A stretch of DNA of 64,000 nucleotides, taken from the NCBI GenBank assembly GCA_030834895.1, contig JAUQXA010000059.1, positions 124,001 to 188,000 on the forward strand. Direction: 5' to 3'. A program made the position numbers and the translations under genes. Of the stretch, positions 8,913-16,604 are shown in pieces; position 1 is the stretch's first letter, and the number at the start of each line of letters is the position of its first letter. The DNA comes from Anaerolineales bacterium. Its GTDB lineage: Bacteria; Chloroflexota; Anaerolineae; Anaerolineales; Villigracilaceae. The notes beneath the pieces are model-generated. The model made no database searches. It was not told where the DNA came from and was given only the letters and a program-made list of their open reading frames with translations.

Positions 8913-8959
8913 TCTTGACAATGCGGCAATTATTATCTATAATCTTTACACTGTCAAGA
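8913..8959. promoter_or_regulatory. Overlapping divergent promoters bounded by an inverted repeat
   Basis: Plus strand: TTGACA (8915-8920), 17 nt, TATAAT (8938-8943), a consensus promoter for the tetR gene. Minus strand: TTGACA (8957-8952), 17 nt, AATAAT (8934-8929), facing the aldolase operon. The two -35 boxes are the 8-bp arms of one inverted repeat, TCTTGACA / TGTCAAGA. The two promoters interleave, so a bound regulator could block both. Confidence 0.82.
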
Positions 8960-8969
8960 TTTTTTATTG

Positions 8970-9056
8970 TGTCACCCTGAGCCGCTCTTTGGCGAAGGGT
9001 CTCAAAGAAAATGGGAGAGACTCTTCGATCGCAAAAAGCGCTCCCTCAGAGTGACA
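8970..9056. repeat. Palindromic element, family B
   Basis: About 87 bp with ends TGTCACCCTGAG / CTCAGAGTGACA (one mismatch) and internal complementary segments. It lies between the plus-strand promoter and the tetR start, so it is transcribed in the tetR leader. It is related to 14725-14822. Confidence 0.7.
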
Positions 9057-9068
9057 TGGAAGTGGATT

Positions 9069-9680
9069 ATGCCAAAGAAGAAAACCTATCATCATGGTGA
9101 CTTGAAGAATGCGCTGATCAAGGCGGGAGTGGAAATCCTTGCCAAAGATGGCGTGAGTGGATTATCCCTGCGAAAAGTGGCGGCCAGGGCGGGGGTGAGT
9201 CACGCCGCACCGTATGCTCATTTTGCGGACAAGCAGTCGTTGATCGCGGCGATTTCCACGGAGGGATTTCGCCAGCTATATGAGCAGGTCAGTGTGGTGG
9301 TGGACGAATACAAGACAAATCCATCTAGGCAATTGATCGAGGTTGCCTGGGCGTATGTCCAGTTTGCGCTGGATGACAGCGACCGCTTCAAGGTCATGTT
9401 TTCTGGCATATTGGAGAAGGAAAAAGATTACCCCGATTTTGTGGCGGAGTCGCACAGAAGCTTTCAGCTAGTCAAAACCGTCGTCGAGGCGAATCAAGCC
9501 GCGGGGGCGCTGCGAAGCGGACCGCCCGACCTGGTGGCGCTGTCAGCGTGGAGCATGATCCACGGCTTCATCATGCTGCTGCTCGAAGGTCAGATCTCGC
9601 ACACGGCTTTGGAACAAAGGGATTTGCGCGGGCTGGTGGAGTTTCAATTGGAGCAGATCATGATCAGGAATGGCGGATAA
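9069..9680 (+). CDS. TetR/AcrR family transcriptional regulator
   Basis: 203 aa. The N-terminal TetR helix-turn-helix is clear: YHHGDLKNALIKAG, then LSLRKVAARAGVSHAAPYAHF and the following D-K-x-x-L. The C-terminal part resembles the WHG/TetR_C_33 ligand-binding domain. The start at 9069 is preferred because everything upstream in frame is palindromic repeat; GGAAG lies about 6 nt before it. It is divergent from the aldolase operon and shares its promoter region, so autoregulation and control of that operon is the simplest inference. The ligand is unknown. Confidence 0.9.
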   Translation: MPKKKTYHHGDLKNALIKAGVEILAKDGVSGLSLRKVAARAGVSHAAPYAHFADKQSLIAAISTEGFRQLYEQVSVVVDEYKTNPSRQLIEVAWAYVQFALDDSDRFKVMFSGILEKEKDYPDFVAESHRSFQLVKTVVEANQAAGALRSGPPDLVALSAWSMIHGFIMLLLEGQISHTALEQRDLRGLVEFQLEQIMIRNGG

Positions 9681-9697
9681 CGAAGGGATAAATGCCA

Positions 9698-9731
9698 AGA
9701 GCCGCGCATGTCAATTGCGCGGCTCTTTTTT
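9698..9731 (+). terminator. Terminator of tetR gene
   Basis: AGAGCCGCGCA / TGCGCGGCTCT arms with a 7-nt loop and a T run on the plus strand. Confidence 0.88.
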
Positions 9732-9747
9732 GAAATTCCAGTTCAAC

Positions 9748-10002
9748 TTATCTGCGGCGGCTGAATAAGCCGAGGACGAAAAGCAGAACGACTGCGCCAA
9801 CTATCGCCACCAGCAGGCTGGGAAGGTTGAAACCAGTCACGCCCTGTGCGCCAAAGAATTCCATGATGTAGCCGCCGATGAAAGCACCGACAATGCCGAC
9901 GACGATGTTGGCGATGGCTCCCATCTTTTTGTTCTTGCCCATGATGATGCTGGCAATCCAGCCGGCGAGCGCACCAAAGATAATCCATACGATCCAGTTC
10001 AT
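9748..10002 (-). CDS. GlsB/YeaQ/YmgE family stress-response membrane protein
   Basis: 84 aa, almost all hydrophobic, with three membrane segments. It has the family pattern of a G-rich first helix (GALAGWIAS, G-K-N-K-K), then NIVVGIVGAFIGGYI and a third helix ending in SRRR. Members are small transglycosylase-associated inner-membrane proteins linked to stress; their biochemical role is unclear. GGAGG lies 6 nt before the ATG. It converges on the tetR terminator. Confidence 0.9.
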   Translation of the reverse strand: MNWIVWIIFGALAGWIASIIMGKNKKMGAIANIVVGIVGAFIGGYIMEFFGAQGVTGFNLPSLLVAIVGAVVLLFVLGLFSRRR

Positions 10003-10181
10003 TTTTACCTCCGAAAGTTAGTTATTTCTGTTGAGCGGATTTATTGTAATCCAATTCCACTGTGAGAATCCGGAAGATGCCGAAAACGCATGAAATTTCT
10101 TTGGAGTGGTATTATTTACCGGTTTGCCCGTCACAACTCTTGGGTCGTGTGGGCAGAATTATTCTTTAGGAGAAAAGTATC

Positions 10182-11561
10182 ATGAGTGTCCAAAGTTCTG
10201 AAAAAGCGCCCATCAACCGGGCCAAGTTTGCCACAAATCTGGGCGTATTAGCTGCCACCCTCGGTTCCGCCGTGGGGCTTGGCAATATCTGGAAATTTCC
10301 CTATTTGACGGGCAGTAACGGTGGGGCGGCGTTCTTGTTGGTATACATCGTTTGTATCTTGTTGATCGGCATTCCGGTGATGGTTTCCGAATTGGTCCTC
10401 GGACGCGCAGCCCGCAGCAACGCCATTGCCACCATGCAGAAATTGGCTCCCGCCAAGCAACCCTGGTGGTTGATCGGCGCCGCTGGCGTGCTGGCTGCCT
10501 TTATGATCATGGCTTTCTATTCCGAAGTGGCTGCCTGGGTGTTTGCCTACATCATCAAAGCCATTCAGGGCGGGATTCTTTCCACGGACCCGAATGTGAC
10601 GAAAGCTGCCTTCGGTGACCTGGTTTCCAATCCCGTTCAATCGCTGATCTGGCAGTGGATCGATCTGGCGGTGGTTGGGTTCATCATCCTGTTGGGTGTC
10701 AACAAAGGGATCGAGGGCGCCACAAAGAAGTTGATGCCGGTGCTATTGTTCCTGCTGATTCTGGTGGGCATCCGCAGCCTGACCCTCCCCGGCGCGGGAC
10801 AGGGTCTTGCCTTTTTGTTCCAGCCTGATTTCAGCAAGCTGACGGCTGCCAGTTTCCTCGTCGCCATGGGATTGGCTTTCTTCAAGCTGTCAGTCGGCAT
10901 GGGGACCATGATCACATATGGAAGTTACTTCCGCGACGATCAGGACATTCCGGGAACAGCTGTCCGTGTGGCATTCTCGGATTTGGCGGTCTCGCTGCTG
11001 GCTGGCATCGCCATCTTCCCGGCGGTGTTTGCTTTTGGATACAAACCTGATGCTGGTGCTTCGCTGCTCTTCCTGACCATCCCTTCGGTCTTTGCTTCCA
11101 TGCCTCTTGGCGGTTTCTTCATGGTGATCTTTTTCATCCTGACGGCAATCGCCTCCATCGGCGCGCAGATTTCGCTGGTGGAAGTTCCGGTCGCCTTCTT
11201 GCAGGAAAAATTCCAGTTCTCTCGTCAGAAAGCCTCCATTATTACGGTAGTTGGCATTGCCATCGTTGGTTCCCTGGCGGCTCTTTCCAATAGTTCCCTG
11301 GCTTCTGCTCACGTCTTCGGGATGACCTTCTTTGACCTGTTCGACTATGCAACCTCCAATATCCTCCTTCCATTGGGTGGCTTATTCATTGCCATCTTCG
11401 TCGGCTGGGTCTGGGGATATAAGAAGCTGAACGATGCGCTCAGCAATCACGGCACGCTTTCCAATCAAATCATCATCAAAGTCTTGTATGGAACCCTGCT
11501 GGTTGTGACTCCCATCCTCGTGGCCATTGTCATGTTGAATGGATTGAAGATCATCAAGTAA
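10182..11561 (+). CDS. Sodium-dependent transporter of the NSS (SNF) family
   Basis: 459 aa with about eleven or twelve membrane helices. The first helix carries the unwound sodium/substrate site of LeuT-fold transporters (LGSAVGLGNIWKFPYL), followed by NGGAAFLLVY. Family members import amino acids or related solutes with Na+. AGGAG lies before the ATG. It stands alone with a strong terminator, so the substrate cannot be guessed from neighbours. Confidence 0.92.
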   Translation: MSVQSSEKAPINRAKFATNLGVLAATLGSAVGLGNIWKFPYLTGSNGGAAFLLVYIVCILLIGIPVMVSELVLGRAARSNAIATMQKLAPAKQPWWLIGAAGVLAAFMIMAFYSEVAAWVFAYIIKAIQGGILSTDPNVTKAAFGDLVSNPVQSLIWQWIDLAVVGFIILLGVNKGIEGATKKLMPVLLFLLILVGIRSLTLPGAGQGLAFLFQPDFSKLTAASFLVAMGLAFFKLSVGMGTMITYGSYFRDDQDIPGTAVRVAFSDLAVSLLAGIAIFPAVFAFGYKPDAGASLLFLTIPSVFASMPLGGFFMVIFFILTAIASIGAQISLVEVPVAFLQEKFQFSRQKASIITVVGIAIVGSLAALSNSSLASAHVFGMTFFDLFDYATSNILLPLGGLFIAIFVGWVWGYKKLNDALSNHGTLSNQIIIKVLYGTLLVVTPILVAIVMLNGLKIIK

Positions 11562-11581
11562 TCTTTTCTCGTGGTTGAATC

Positions 11582-11620
11582 AAAAGAGAGGTTGACCGTT
11601 ATGAGGTCAGCCTCTCTTTT
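11582..11620. terminator. Bidirectional terminator
   Basis: AAAAGAGAGG-TTGACC / GGTCAG-CCTCTCTTTT hairpin, one mismatch, flanked by A and T runs. It serves the transporter gene and the convergent phosphatase gene. Confidence 0.88.
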
Positions 11621-11650
11621 GATTGAATGCGAAGTTCCGGCTTGATTTCA

Positions 11651-12397
11651 TCACTCGCTAATCAAATGCGACGGCAAATGGTCGGTGCGGTTTAGATAGC
11701 AGACCGTGATGCCCCATTTATTGTCGATGTCGAACCTGCTGATGGAACAGTTGTTGAGCAGGAACCATGACTTCATGTCGTGCGCGCCCTGCCGCCAGGG
11801 GAGTTTGAGCAGGGAACACATAAATCTCATGAAGAACCCGCCGTGACTAACGAGGGCAACCCGCTCTTCGGGCTGACCATCCCTGTCGCCGTGACGGGCG
11901 ATCAACTCCGCAAGCACCCTGTCTGCTCGTGGTTGACGTTCGTCCTCTTCCTCGAAAGGACGATTCCACCAGCCCGACTCATCGAAGCCGGCTGGCAGGT
12001 CCAGTTCGGGAATGTGCTTTTCAAAGAAAGAGCGCGGTTTGCCTGACAAACCTTTTTTATTCTCGTCTTTCTCGCGGGCGTAGATTCCGCCTTCCTCGTG
12101 GATGTCCTTCCATGCCGCGAACGGGATTCCCAAAGCGCGGGCGGACGGGGCGGCGGTCATGGCGGCGCGTTCCATCAGGCTGCAATAGATGTGGGTCAAG
12201 CCGAAGCCATGCTGGTTTTGGATGTTCCACGATTTGTTGTCTGTGAGGGTCTGATTTTCCTTGAGATACCTCGCAAGAACTTCCGCCTGTTTGAGTCCCT
12301 TCTCGGTCAAAAATGGGTCTGAGTTTTCTGTGTAATCCTTGTTTTCATAATTTGCGTTGTTGATGGATTGTCCGTGTCGGATGAAATAGAGTTGCAT
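11651..12397 (-). CDS. Histidine phosphatase family protein
   Basis: 248 aa. The phosphohistidine motif FIRHGQS is at residues 4-10 and the second catalytic His lies in VALVSHGGFF near residue 195. The size and inserted regions resemble phosphoglycerate mutase-like broad phosphatases rather than glycolytic GpmA. The start at 12397 follows an AAGGA site. A 33-bp palindrome lies directly upstream, so the promoter must be beyond or within it. Substrate unknown. Confidence 0.88.
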   Translation of the reverse strand: MQLYFIRHGQSINNANYENKDYTENSDPFLTEKGLKQAEVLARYLKENQTLTDNKSWNIQNQHGFGLTHIYCSLMERAAMTAAPSARALGIPFAAWKDIHEEGGIYAREKDENKKGLSGKPRSFFEKHIPELDLPAGFDESGWWNRPFEEEDERQPRADRVLAELIARHGDRDGQPEERVALVSHGGFFMRFMCSLLKLPWRQGAHDMKSWFLLNNCSISRFDIDNKWGITVCYLNRTDHLPSHLISE

Positions 12398-12412
12398 TGT
12401 TTTTCCTTTAAT

Positions 12413-12445
12413 AGACCTCCGAGGTTTCAAAAACCTCGGAGGTCT
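12413..12445. repeat. 33-bp palindrome, family D
   Basis: AGACCTCCGAG, an 11-nt centre, CTCGGAGGTCT: 11 + 11 + 11 bp, and the centre itself continues the pairing. One of four copies of identical length in the window (also 23220, 26166, 43862). Confidence 0.85.
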
Positions 12446-12470
12446 GATTTTCTATAAATTATAAAGCGTC

Positions 12471-12504
12471 CTGACACAATCCTGCCACAAATTTGTGATA
12501 TGCT
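12471..12504 (+). promoter_or_regulatory. Pho-box-like promoter of the response regulator gene
   Basis: Two 7-bp direct repeats CTGACAC and CTGCCAC separated by 4 bp (12471-12488), then 10 nt, then a -10 TATGCT (12499-12504). This is the geometry of PhoB-activated promoters. The -10 ends 6 nt before the ATG and no Shine-Dalgarno is seen, so the mRNA may be leaderless. Confidence 0.65.
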
Positions 12505-12510
12505 CCAACC

Positions 12511-13197
12511 ATGTCGCAGCGCATTCTTGTCGTGGATGATGAACCGTCCGTCACCGATTTGCTCGCTTACAATCTCCGCAAAGCCCTGTACGATGTGCAG
12601 GTGGCGGCGGATGGGCGCGCGGCGTTACGTCTCGCCCGCGAGTCGCAGCCTGACCTGATTCTGCTCGACCTGATGATTCCCGAAGTGGACGGTCTCGACG
12701 TCTGCCGCGAACTGCGCAAGACCAGCGACGTGCCCGTCATCATGATCACGGCGCGGGGCGAAGAACTTGACCGCGTACTTGGACTCGAGATCGGCGCGGA
12801 CGATTATGTCACCAAGCCGTTCAGCGTCCGAGAGTTGATGGCACGTATCAAAGCAGTTTTGCGTCGCACAGAAAAAGGCGGCGATGAAGAATCGCCCACC
12901 CTCCTGCGCGGACCTGGCGACCTGCTGATGGATGTGGAGCGACGCTCCGTGACTGTTGGCGATACGCCCATCGAGTTGACCAGGCTCGAGTTTGACCTGC
13001 TCCATCGGTTGTTGCTCAACCCTGGGCGGGTGCTGACCCGCGAGCGTCTGCTGGAACAAGCCTGGGGCTATGACTATGTAGGCGACACGCGCGCGGTCGA
13101 TAGCGCGGTCAAACGCCTGCGGGCAAAACTTCGCGCCGTTTCCGCCGAAGCCGATTGCATCGAATCGGTGCGCGGACTCGGCTATCGGGTCAACTGA
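12511..13197 (+). CDS. OmpR/PhoB-type response regulator
   Basis: 228 aa. The receiver domain has the acidic pair at residues 9-10, phospho-acceptor Asp53 (LLDLMIP), T80-A and K102 (VTKPF). The C-terminal winged helix ends in VDSAVKRLRAKL and VRGLGYRVN. It overlaps functionally with the kinase gene, which starts one nucleotide after its stop. A Pho-box-like site in its own promoter suggests a phosphate-responsive PhoB that autoregulates, but no phosphate genes are in the window. Confidence 0.92.
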   Translation: MSQRILVVDDEPSVTDLLAYNLRKALYDVQVAADGRAALRLARESQPDLILLDLMIPEVDGLDVCRELRKTSDVPVIMITARGEELDRVLGLEIGADDYVTKPFSVRELMARIKAVLRRTEKGGDEESPTLLRGPGDLLMDVERRSVTVGDTPIELTRLEFDLLHRLLLNPGRVLTRERLLEQAWGYDYVGDTRAVDSAVKRLRAKLRAVSAEADCIESVRGLGYRVN

Positions 13198-13198
13198 C

Positions 13199-14668
13199 AT
13201 GCAAACCATCCGCGCGCGCCTTTCGCTCAACTACCTGATTGTGTTGCTCCTCGGCATGACCCTCGCTGGCGCGTTGGTCTGGCTGGCGGTCAGCGGGCTT
13301 TACGTGGACACCCAACGCGAGAATCTTCTGGCGCAGGCAAAACTGATCGCGGCAGGCTTGGGGGATTCGCCGCTCCCAACCCAACCCGCTGAACCTTATT
13401 TGCAAACGTCGAACGTGATGCCTGGGGTCCACACGCGGCTGATTGGGGAAAGCGGAGCCGTCGTCGTGGGATTGCCGCTGTCGGATGGGATGATTCAACT
13501 GTCGGCTGAATCATCCACCCCGATTCCGCCCCGTGAGTTGATTCAACGTCCCGAAGTTGAATCCGCGCTGAAAGGGATTCCAGCCACCGCCATCCGACGA
13601 GTCCTTGGAAATCAGAAAGTGCTTTACGCCGCCGCGCCCGTGCAGGAATCCAATGGTGAGATTGTGGGCATCGTTTACATCGCCACACCTTTGCCGTCAA
13701 GCGGACTACCGACCAATTTGATTTTGCAACTGGTTGACGCCGTGCTTTTTGCGTTTGTGTTTGCCTTGCTTGCAGGCGGGATGCTGGCGCGGAAAATTTC
13801 GTCGCCGCTCGAAGAATTGGCGAATGCGGCAACTGCTGTTTCAAAGGGCGATCTCAAACAAAGCGTTTCAACGAACACCAATATCTTGGAACTTCAAAGC
13901 GTCAGCCAAACTTTCAACGAGATGGTCTCAAATCTGCGCCAGGCTGACGAAGTGAAAAAATCCTTCGTTGCGGATGTCACCCACGAGTTGCGGACTCCGC
14001 TCACGGTCATCAAAGGCACGATTGAAACTCTCGAAGACGGCGCGCTGGACGACCTCGAAGGTCGTAGTTCGCTGTTGACTTCGATGATGCGCGAGACAGA
14101 CCGACTGATTCGCATGGTCAATGACCTGCTGGTTTTGACCCGCGCGGACGCGGGCGCGCTTCAATTGAATCTCCAGGAATTGGATTTGACCGAACTTGCG
14201 CGGATGCGCTGTGATACCCTGAATTTGATTGCCGCCCGTCAGCAAGTGGAGTTGAAGGTGGTGGGTGATTCGGCTATTGTCTCCGCCGACCCAGACCGCA
14301 TCTCCCAAGTCCTCAATAATCTGCTGGACAACGCTATCCGTCACTCGCCAGCGGGATCGGTTGTCAAAGTTGAAATCAAATCGAAAGAAGACGGCGTCGA
14401 GTGTTCAGTCAGCGACTCGGGGACAGGCATTCCCGCGAAGAGCCTACCTTTTATCTTTGACCGCTTCTACCGCGTCGAAACCTCCCGTGACCGAATCAGC
14501 GGCGGCACGGGGCTAGGGCTTGCCATCGCCCGCGCGCTGGTCAACGCCCACGGGGGACGCATCTCCGCGCAGAGTATTGAAGGTAAGGGAACAACCATCA
14601 CCTTTTGGCTGCCTCGGACTCCAACGTCTCCTGACGTTGGAATTGACCTCGAACTACCCAAAACCTGA
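13199..14668 (+). CDS. Membrane histidine kinase (PhoR/VicK-like)
   Basis: 489 aa. An N-terminal helix (about 10-30), an extracytoplasmic sensor of about 135 aa and a second helix (about 172-195) are followed by a HAMP linker. HisKA has the phospho-acceptor His in DVTHELRTPLT near residue 263; the ATPase domain has N-box NNLLDNAIRHS, DSGTGIP and GGTGLGLAIA. It partners the adjacent regulator. The last 17 residues after FWLPR are largely coded by a palindrome (14620-14641), and the stop codon overlaps a second Pho-box-like site. Confidence 0.92.
   Translation: MQTIRARLSLNYLIVLLLGMTLAGALVWLAVSGLYVDTQRENLLAQAKLIAAGLGDSPLPTQPAEPYLQTSNVMPGVHTRLIGESGAVVVGLPLSDGMIQLSAESSTPIPPRELIQRPEVESALKGIPATAIRRVLGNQKVLYAAAPVQESNGEIVGIVYIATPLPSSGLPTNLILQLVDAVLFAFVFALLAGGMLARKISSPLEELANAATAVSKGDLKQSVSTNTNILELQSVSQTFNEMVSNLRQADEVKKSFVADVTHELRTPLTVIKGTIETLEDGALDDLEGRSSLLTSMMRETDRLIRMVNDLLVLTRADAGALQLNLQELDLTELARMRCDTLNLIAARQQVELKVVGDSAIVSADPDRISQVLNNLLDNAIRHSPAGSVVKVEIKSKEDGVECSVSDSGTGIPAKSLPFIFDRFYRVETSRDRISGGTGLGLAIARALVNAHGGRISAQSIEGKGTTITFWLPRTPTSPDVGIDLELPKT
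14620..14641. repeat. Palindrome, family E, inside the kinase C-terminus
   Basis: TCCAACGTC-TCCT-GACGTTGGA, perfect 9-bp arms. Relatives with different arms are at 39963-39984 and inside queA (45688-45730). Confidence 0.75.
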
Positions 14669-14698
14669 CACAGCTCTGACACGCTGGGGGAATATCAT
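14665..14698 (+). promoter_or_regulatory. Second Pho-box-like promoter
   Basis: Two exact CTGACAC repeats separated by 4 bp (14665-14682), then 10 nt, then TATCAT (14693-14698). The spacing equals that of the box at 12471. It starts in the last codons of the kinase gene and faces the SIMPL gene. Confidence 0.62.
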
Positions 14699-14724
14699 GT
14701 TGGCAAGATATCGCTGCTTTCACT

Positions 14725-14822
14725 TGTCATTCTGAGCGAAGCGAAGAATCTCTGAACTCAGAGGTAGGGGCTCTCACTGCACTGGCGTGCAGCGCAAGTG
14801 TCGCTAGCGCTCAGAGCGACAC
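14725..14822. repeat. Palindromic element, family B
   Basis: About 98 bp from TGTCATTCTGAG to a degenerate CTCAGAGCGACA, with internal complementary segments. It lies in the leader between the Pho-like promoter and the SIMPL gene. Confidence 0.65.
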
Positions 14823-14859
14823 GAAAAAGCTATAACTACTTGCATAACAGGAGATTCCC

Positions 14860-15693
14860 ATGAAACAGTTTTCAACCATCGTCAATACCGTTCTCGCCTG
14901 CACGCTGGTCTTTATTCTTTTCAGCATTGGTTTGCCGAGTTTCAACGTCCGCGCGGCAACGCCCACCCCGACCGCCCAGCCACCTCAACAGCCCCAGCCT
15001 GCCGTATGTGACTCCAGCCGCTCTGTCCAAGTCAGCGGCGTGGCGGTGGTCAATGTCACGCCCGACCGTGCCCTCATCAAATTGGGCGTGCAATCCAACG
15101 GTAGGTCGGCGAAAGAGGCGCAGGCAAGGAATTCTGCCACCATCAAGCAGGTGGTCAAAGCGTTGAAGTCGCTGGGCATCGAAGCGAAGGACATCGCCAC
15201 CGACTGGTACACCATCGAGCCGCTGTACGAGGACTACGACTCGCTCCGCATCAAGGGTTATCGCATCCATAATATCGTCGAGATCACGATGCGCGACGTG
15301 ACCAAATCCAACGACGCGATTGTCACCGCTTTTCAGGCGGGCGCAAACGAGGTGGTGGACGTCCAATTCTATACCAGCGAACTGCGGAAGTACCGCGACC
15401 AGGCGCGCGAACTGGCGATGAAAGCCGCCAGGGAAAAGGCGGATGCCCTATCAAGTGCGGCGGGCGCTGACGTCGGCTGCGTCCTGACCATCAATGAAAA
15501 TACCCAGTCCAATTTTTACGGTGGAGGTTGGTGGTGGTATGGCTATGGCTCAAACCAAAACCTGATGACTCAAAACGTTGTTCAGAATGCGGCTCCCGCT
15601 GGCGGTGAATCGCCCACGCTGGATGACGGTCCGCTCAGCACAGGGCAGATATCCGTCCGCGCCGAGGTGATGGCGTCGTTTGGGTTGAAGTAG
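14860..15693 (+). CDS. SIMPL (DUF541) domain secreted protein
   Basis: 277 aa. A signal peptide or anchor (about 8-32, ending A-R-A-A) precedes a Thr/Pro/Gln linker and a SIMPL domain beginning VQVSGVAVVNVTPDRALI, with the family's YTIEPLY and A-x-x-K-A-x-x-L-S pattern. Such proteins are exported and poorly understood; OmpW/BP26-like assembly is known for some. A Gly/Trp/Tyr-rich loop (FYGGGWWWYGYG) is unusual. AGGAG precedes the ATG. A Pho-box-like promoter lies about 160 nt upstream, so phosphate control is possible. Confidence 0.85.
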   Translation: MKQFSTIVNTVLACTLVFILFSIGLPSFNVRAATPTPTAQPPQQPQPAVCDSSRSVQVSGVAVVNVTPDRALIKLGVQSNGRSAKEAQARNSATIKQVVKALKSLGIEAKDIATDWYTIEPLYEDYDSLRIKGYRIHNIVEITMRDVTKSNDAIVTAFQAGANEVVDVQFYTSELRKYRDQARELAMKAAREKADALSSAAGADVGCVLTINENTQSNFYGGGWWWYGYGSNQNLMTQNVVQNAAPAGGESPTLDDGPLSTGQISVRAEVMASFGLK

Positions 15694-15764
15694 AAAGTAT
15701 GATAATAAAAAATCGACAGTCACTTCACCATGATTGCCGATTTTCTCTCAACACGAAAAGCCCG

Positions 15765-16094
15765 TCATTTGGTGCGGACACGATTCTTCTTTGCGCGATG
15801 TTTGGTGTCAGAGTTTTCGTCGTAGTTTTGTCTTTCTTTATGTGTCGAAGTACGTGCGCTGATAATGTTGATCGTGTCCCCCGTCCTGGTTATGAAGCAG
15901 GTCAGTAGCCTTTCACGTGTTGTTGGCCTGCCAATGACAATCTCCCGCTTTTCCTTTTGCGAATGTTCGACATCGTCAAAGTAAAGCGCGAGCGAATCTT
16001 TGAACACCGTGGATGCCTCTTCAAAGCTGACATCGTATTTGACAAGATTCTTTTCCGCCTTGGCGGTATCCCAGTTGAATTTTATTTTTAGCAT
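15765..16094 (-). CDS. brnT: BrnT-like toxin (DUF497), apparently without antitoxin
   Basis: 109 aa. FNWDTAKAEKNLVKYDVSFEEA and the following FKD...DD pattern, then REIVIG and IISARTSTHKERQNY, match the BrnT RNase toxin family. The C-terminus runs about 18 residues past the usual end in a basic tail. In typical brnTA operons a BrnA antitoxin follows, overlapping or within a few nucleotides; here the next 70 nt on this strand hold no such frame. The ATG lies 6 nt after a TATACT hexamer with no Shine-Dalgarno. It may be a decayed or solitary module. Confidence 0.8.
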   Translation of the reverse strand: MLKIKFNWDTAKAEKNLVKYDVSFEEASTVFKDSLALYFDDVEHSQKEKREIVIGRPTTRERLLTCFITRTGDTINIISARTSTHKERQNYDENSDTKHRAKKNRVRTK

Positions 16095-16100
16095 GGAATG

Positions 16101-16106
16101 AGTATA
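16101..16106 (-). promoter_or_regulatory. -10 element of brnT, leaderless arrangement
   Basis: TATACT on the minus strand, 6 nt before the ATG. Confidence 0.5.
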
Positions 16107-16208
16107 GCATGTTGTAAAGGGTTTTCGCCAAATAAGTCAGGTGGTTTTCTTTGCGTTCCTTGCGGTTCAAAAAAGCTTGTTGGCGTTCGTGTAAAATCAA
16201 GGAAGGTT

Positions 16209-16595
16209 TTAGAAATACTTTTTCATCGGTTTGAAATAAAAATCCTCCCAGCCTGTTTTGTAGGAATCCGCCTGTCCTTCGGGGATGTTGGAATGATTGA
16301 TCGTTAGCTTTGTTTTGCCGCGGCTCTCTTCCAGCAAAATTTCAACAATCGAGTCCTCGGCATCCGTGGGAAATTCAGCCGTGCGCCAGGCTTGCACGAT
16401 TCTCCTGTTCTTCTCCAGTTCCAAAAACATCCCCTGAATATAGCCGTCCCAGGCGGTGAAATCCCCGTTTACCGTGCCGTCCACCCTTGCGGGGCTTCCC
16501 GTCATCGCGCTGTGTTCTTCAGACAATAAATAGGCTTTGTAAATTTTTTCGGCTTTTGCATTGATCATAGCACTAACAGTAAATTTGGCTTTCAT
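16209..16595 (-). CDS. SRPBCC/AHSA1-family protein
   Basis: 128 aa with START/AHSA1-like features: an N-terminal strand with the IYKAYLLSEEHSAMTG pattern, FTAWDGYIQGMFLELEKNRRIVQAWRT, and a C-terminal helix (SYKTGWEDFYFKPM). Members bind hydrophobic ligands or act as Hsp90-associated modules; function is not predictable. GAGGA precedes the ATG. It starts 9 nt after the psuG stop on the same strand, so it is probably in the SPFH-psuG transcription unit. Confidence 0.82.
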   Translation of the reverse strand: MKAKFTVSAMINAKAEKIYKAYLLSEEHSAMTGSPARVDGTVNGDFTAWDGYIQGMFLELEKNRRIVQAWRTAEFPTDAEDSIVEILLEESRGKTKLTINHSNIPEGQADSYKTGWEDFYFKPMKKYF

Positions 16596-16604
16596 TTTTT
16601 TTCC

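Noticed and set aside
8970..9068. An extended TetR N-terminus starting upstream of 9069
   Set aside because: The extra 34 residues are coded entirely by a family-B palindromic repeat and precede the normal TetR start.
11582..11620. The hairpin as a member of the dispersed palindrome families
   Set aside because: Its arms match none of the repeat families and it has A/T runs on both sides, so an ordinary bidirectional terminator explains it.
12625..13230. A 201-codon minus-strand frame opposite the response regulator gene
   Set aside because: Receiver and winged-helix motifs are all on the plus strand; the antisense product has no features.
15699..15908. A 69-codon plus-strand frame opposite the end of brnT as an antitoxin
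   Set aside because: It is antisense to the toxin, has no BrnA features, and BrnA is normally encoded on the same strand.
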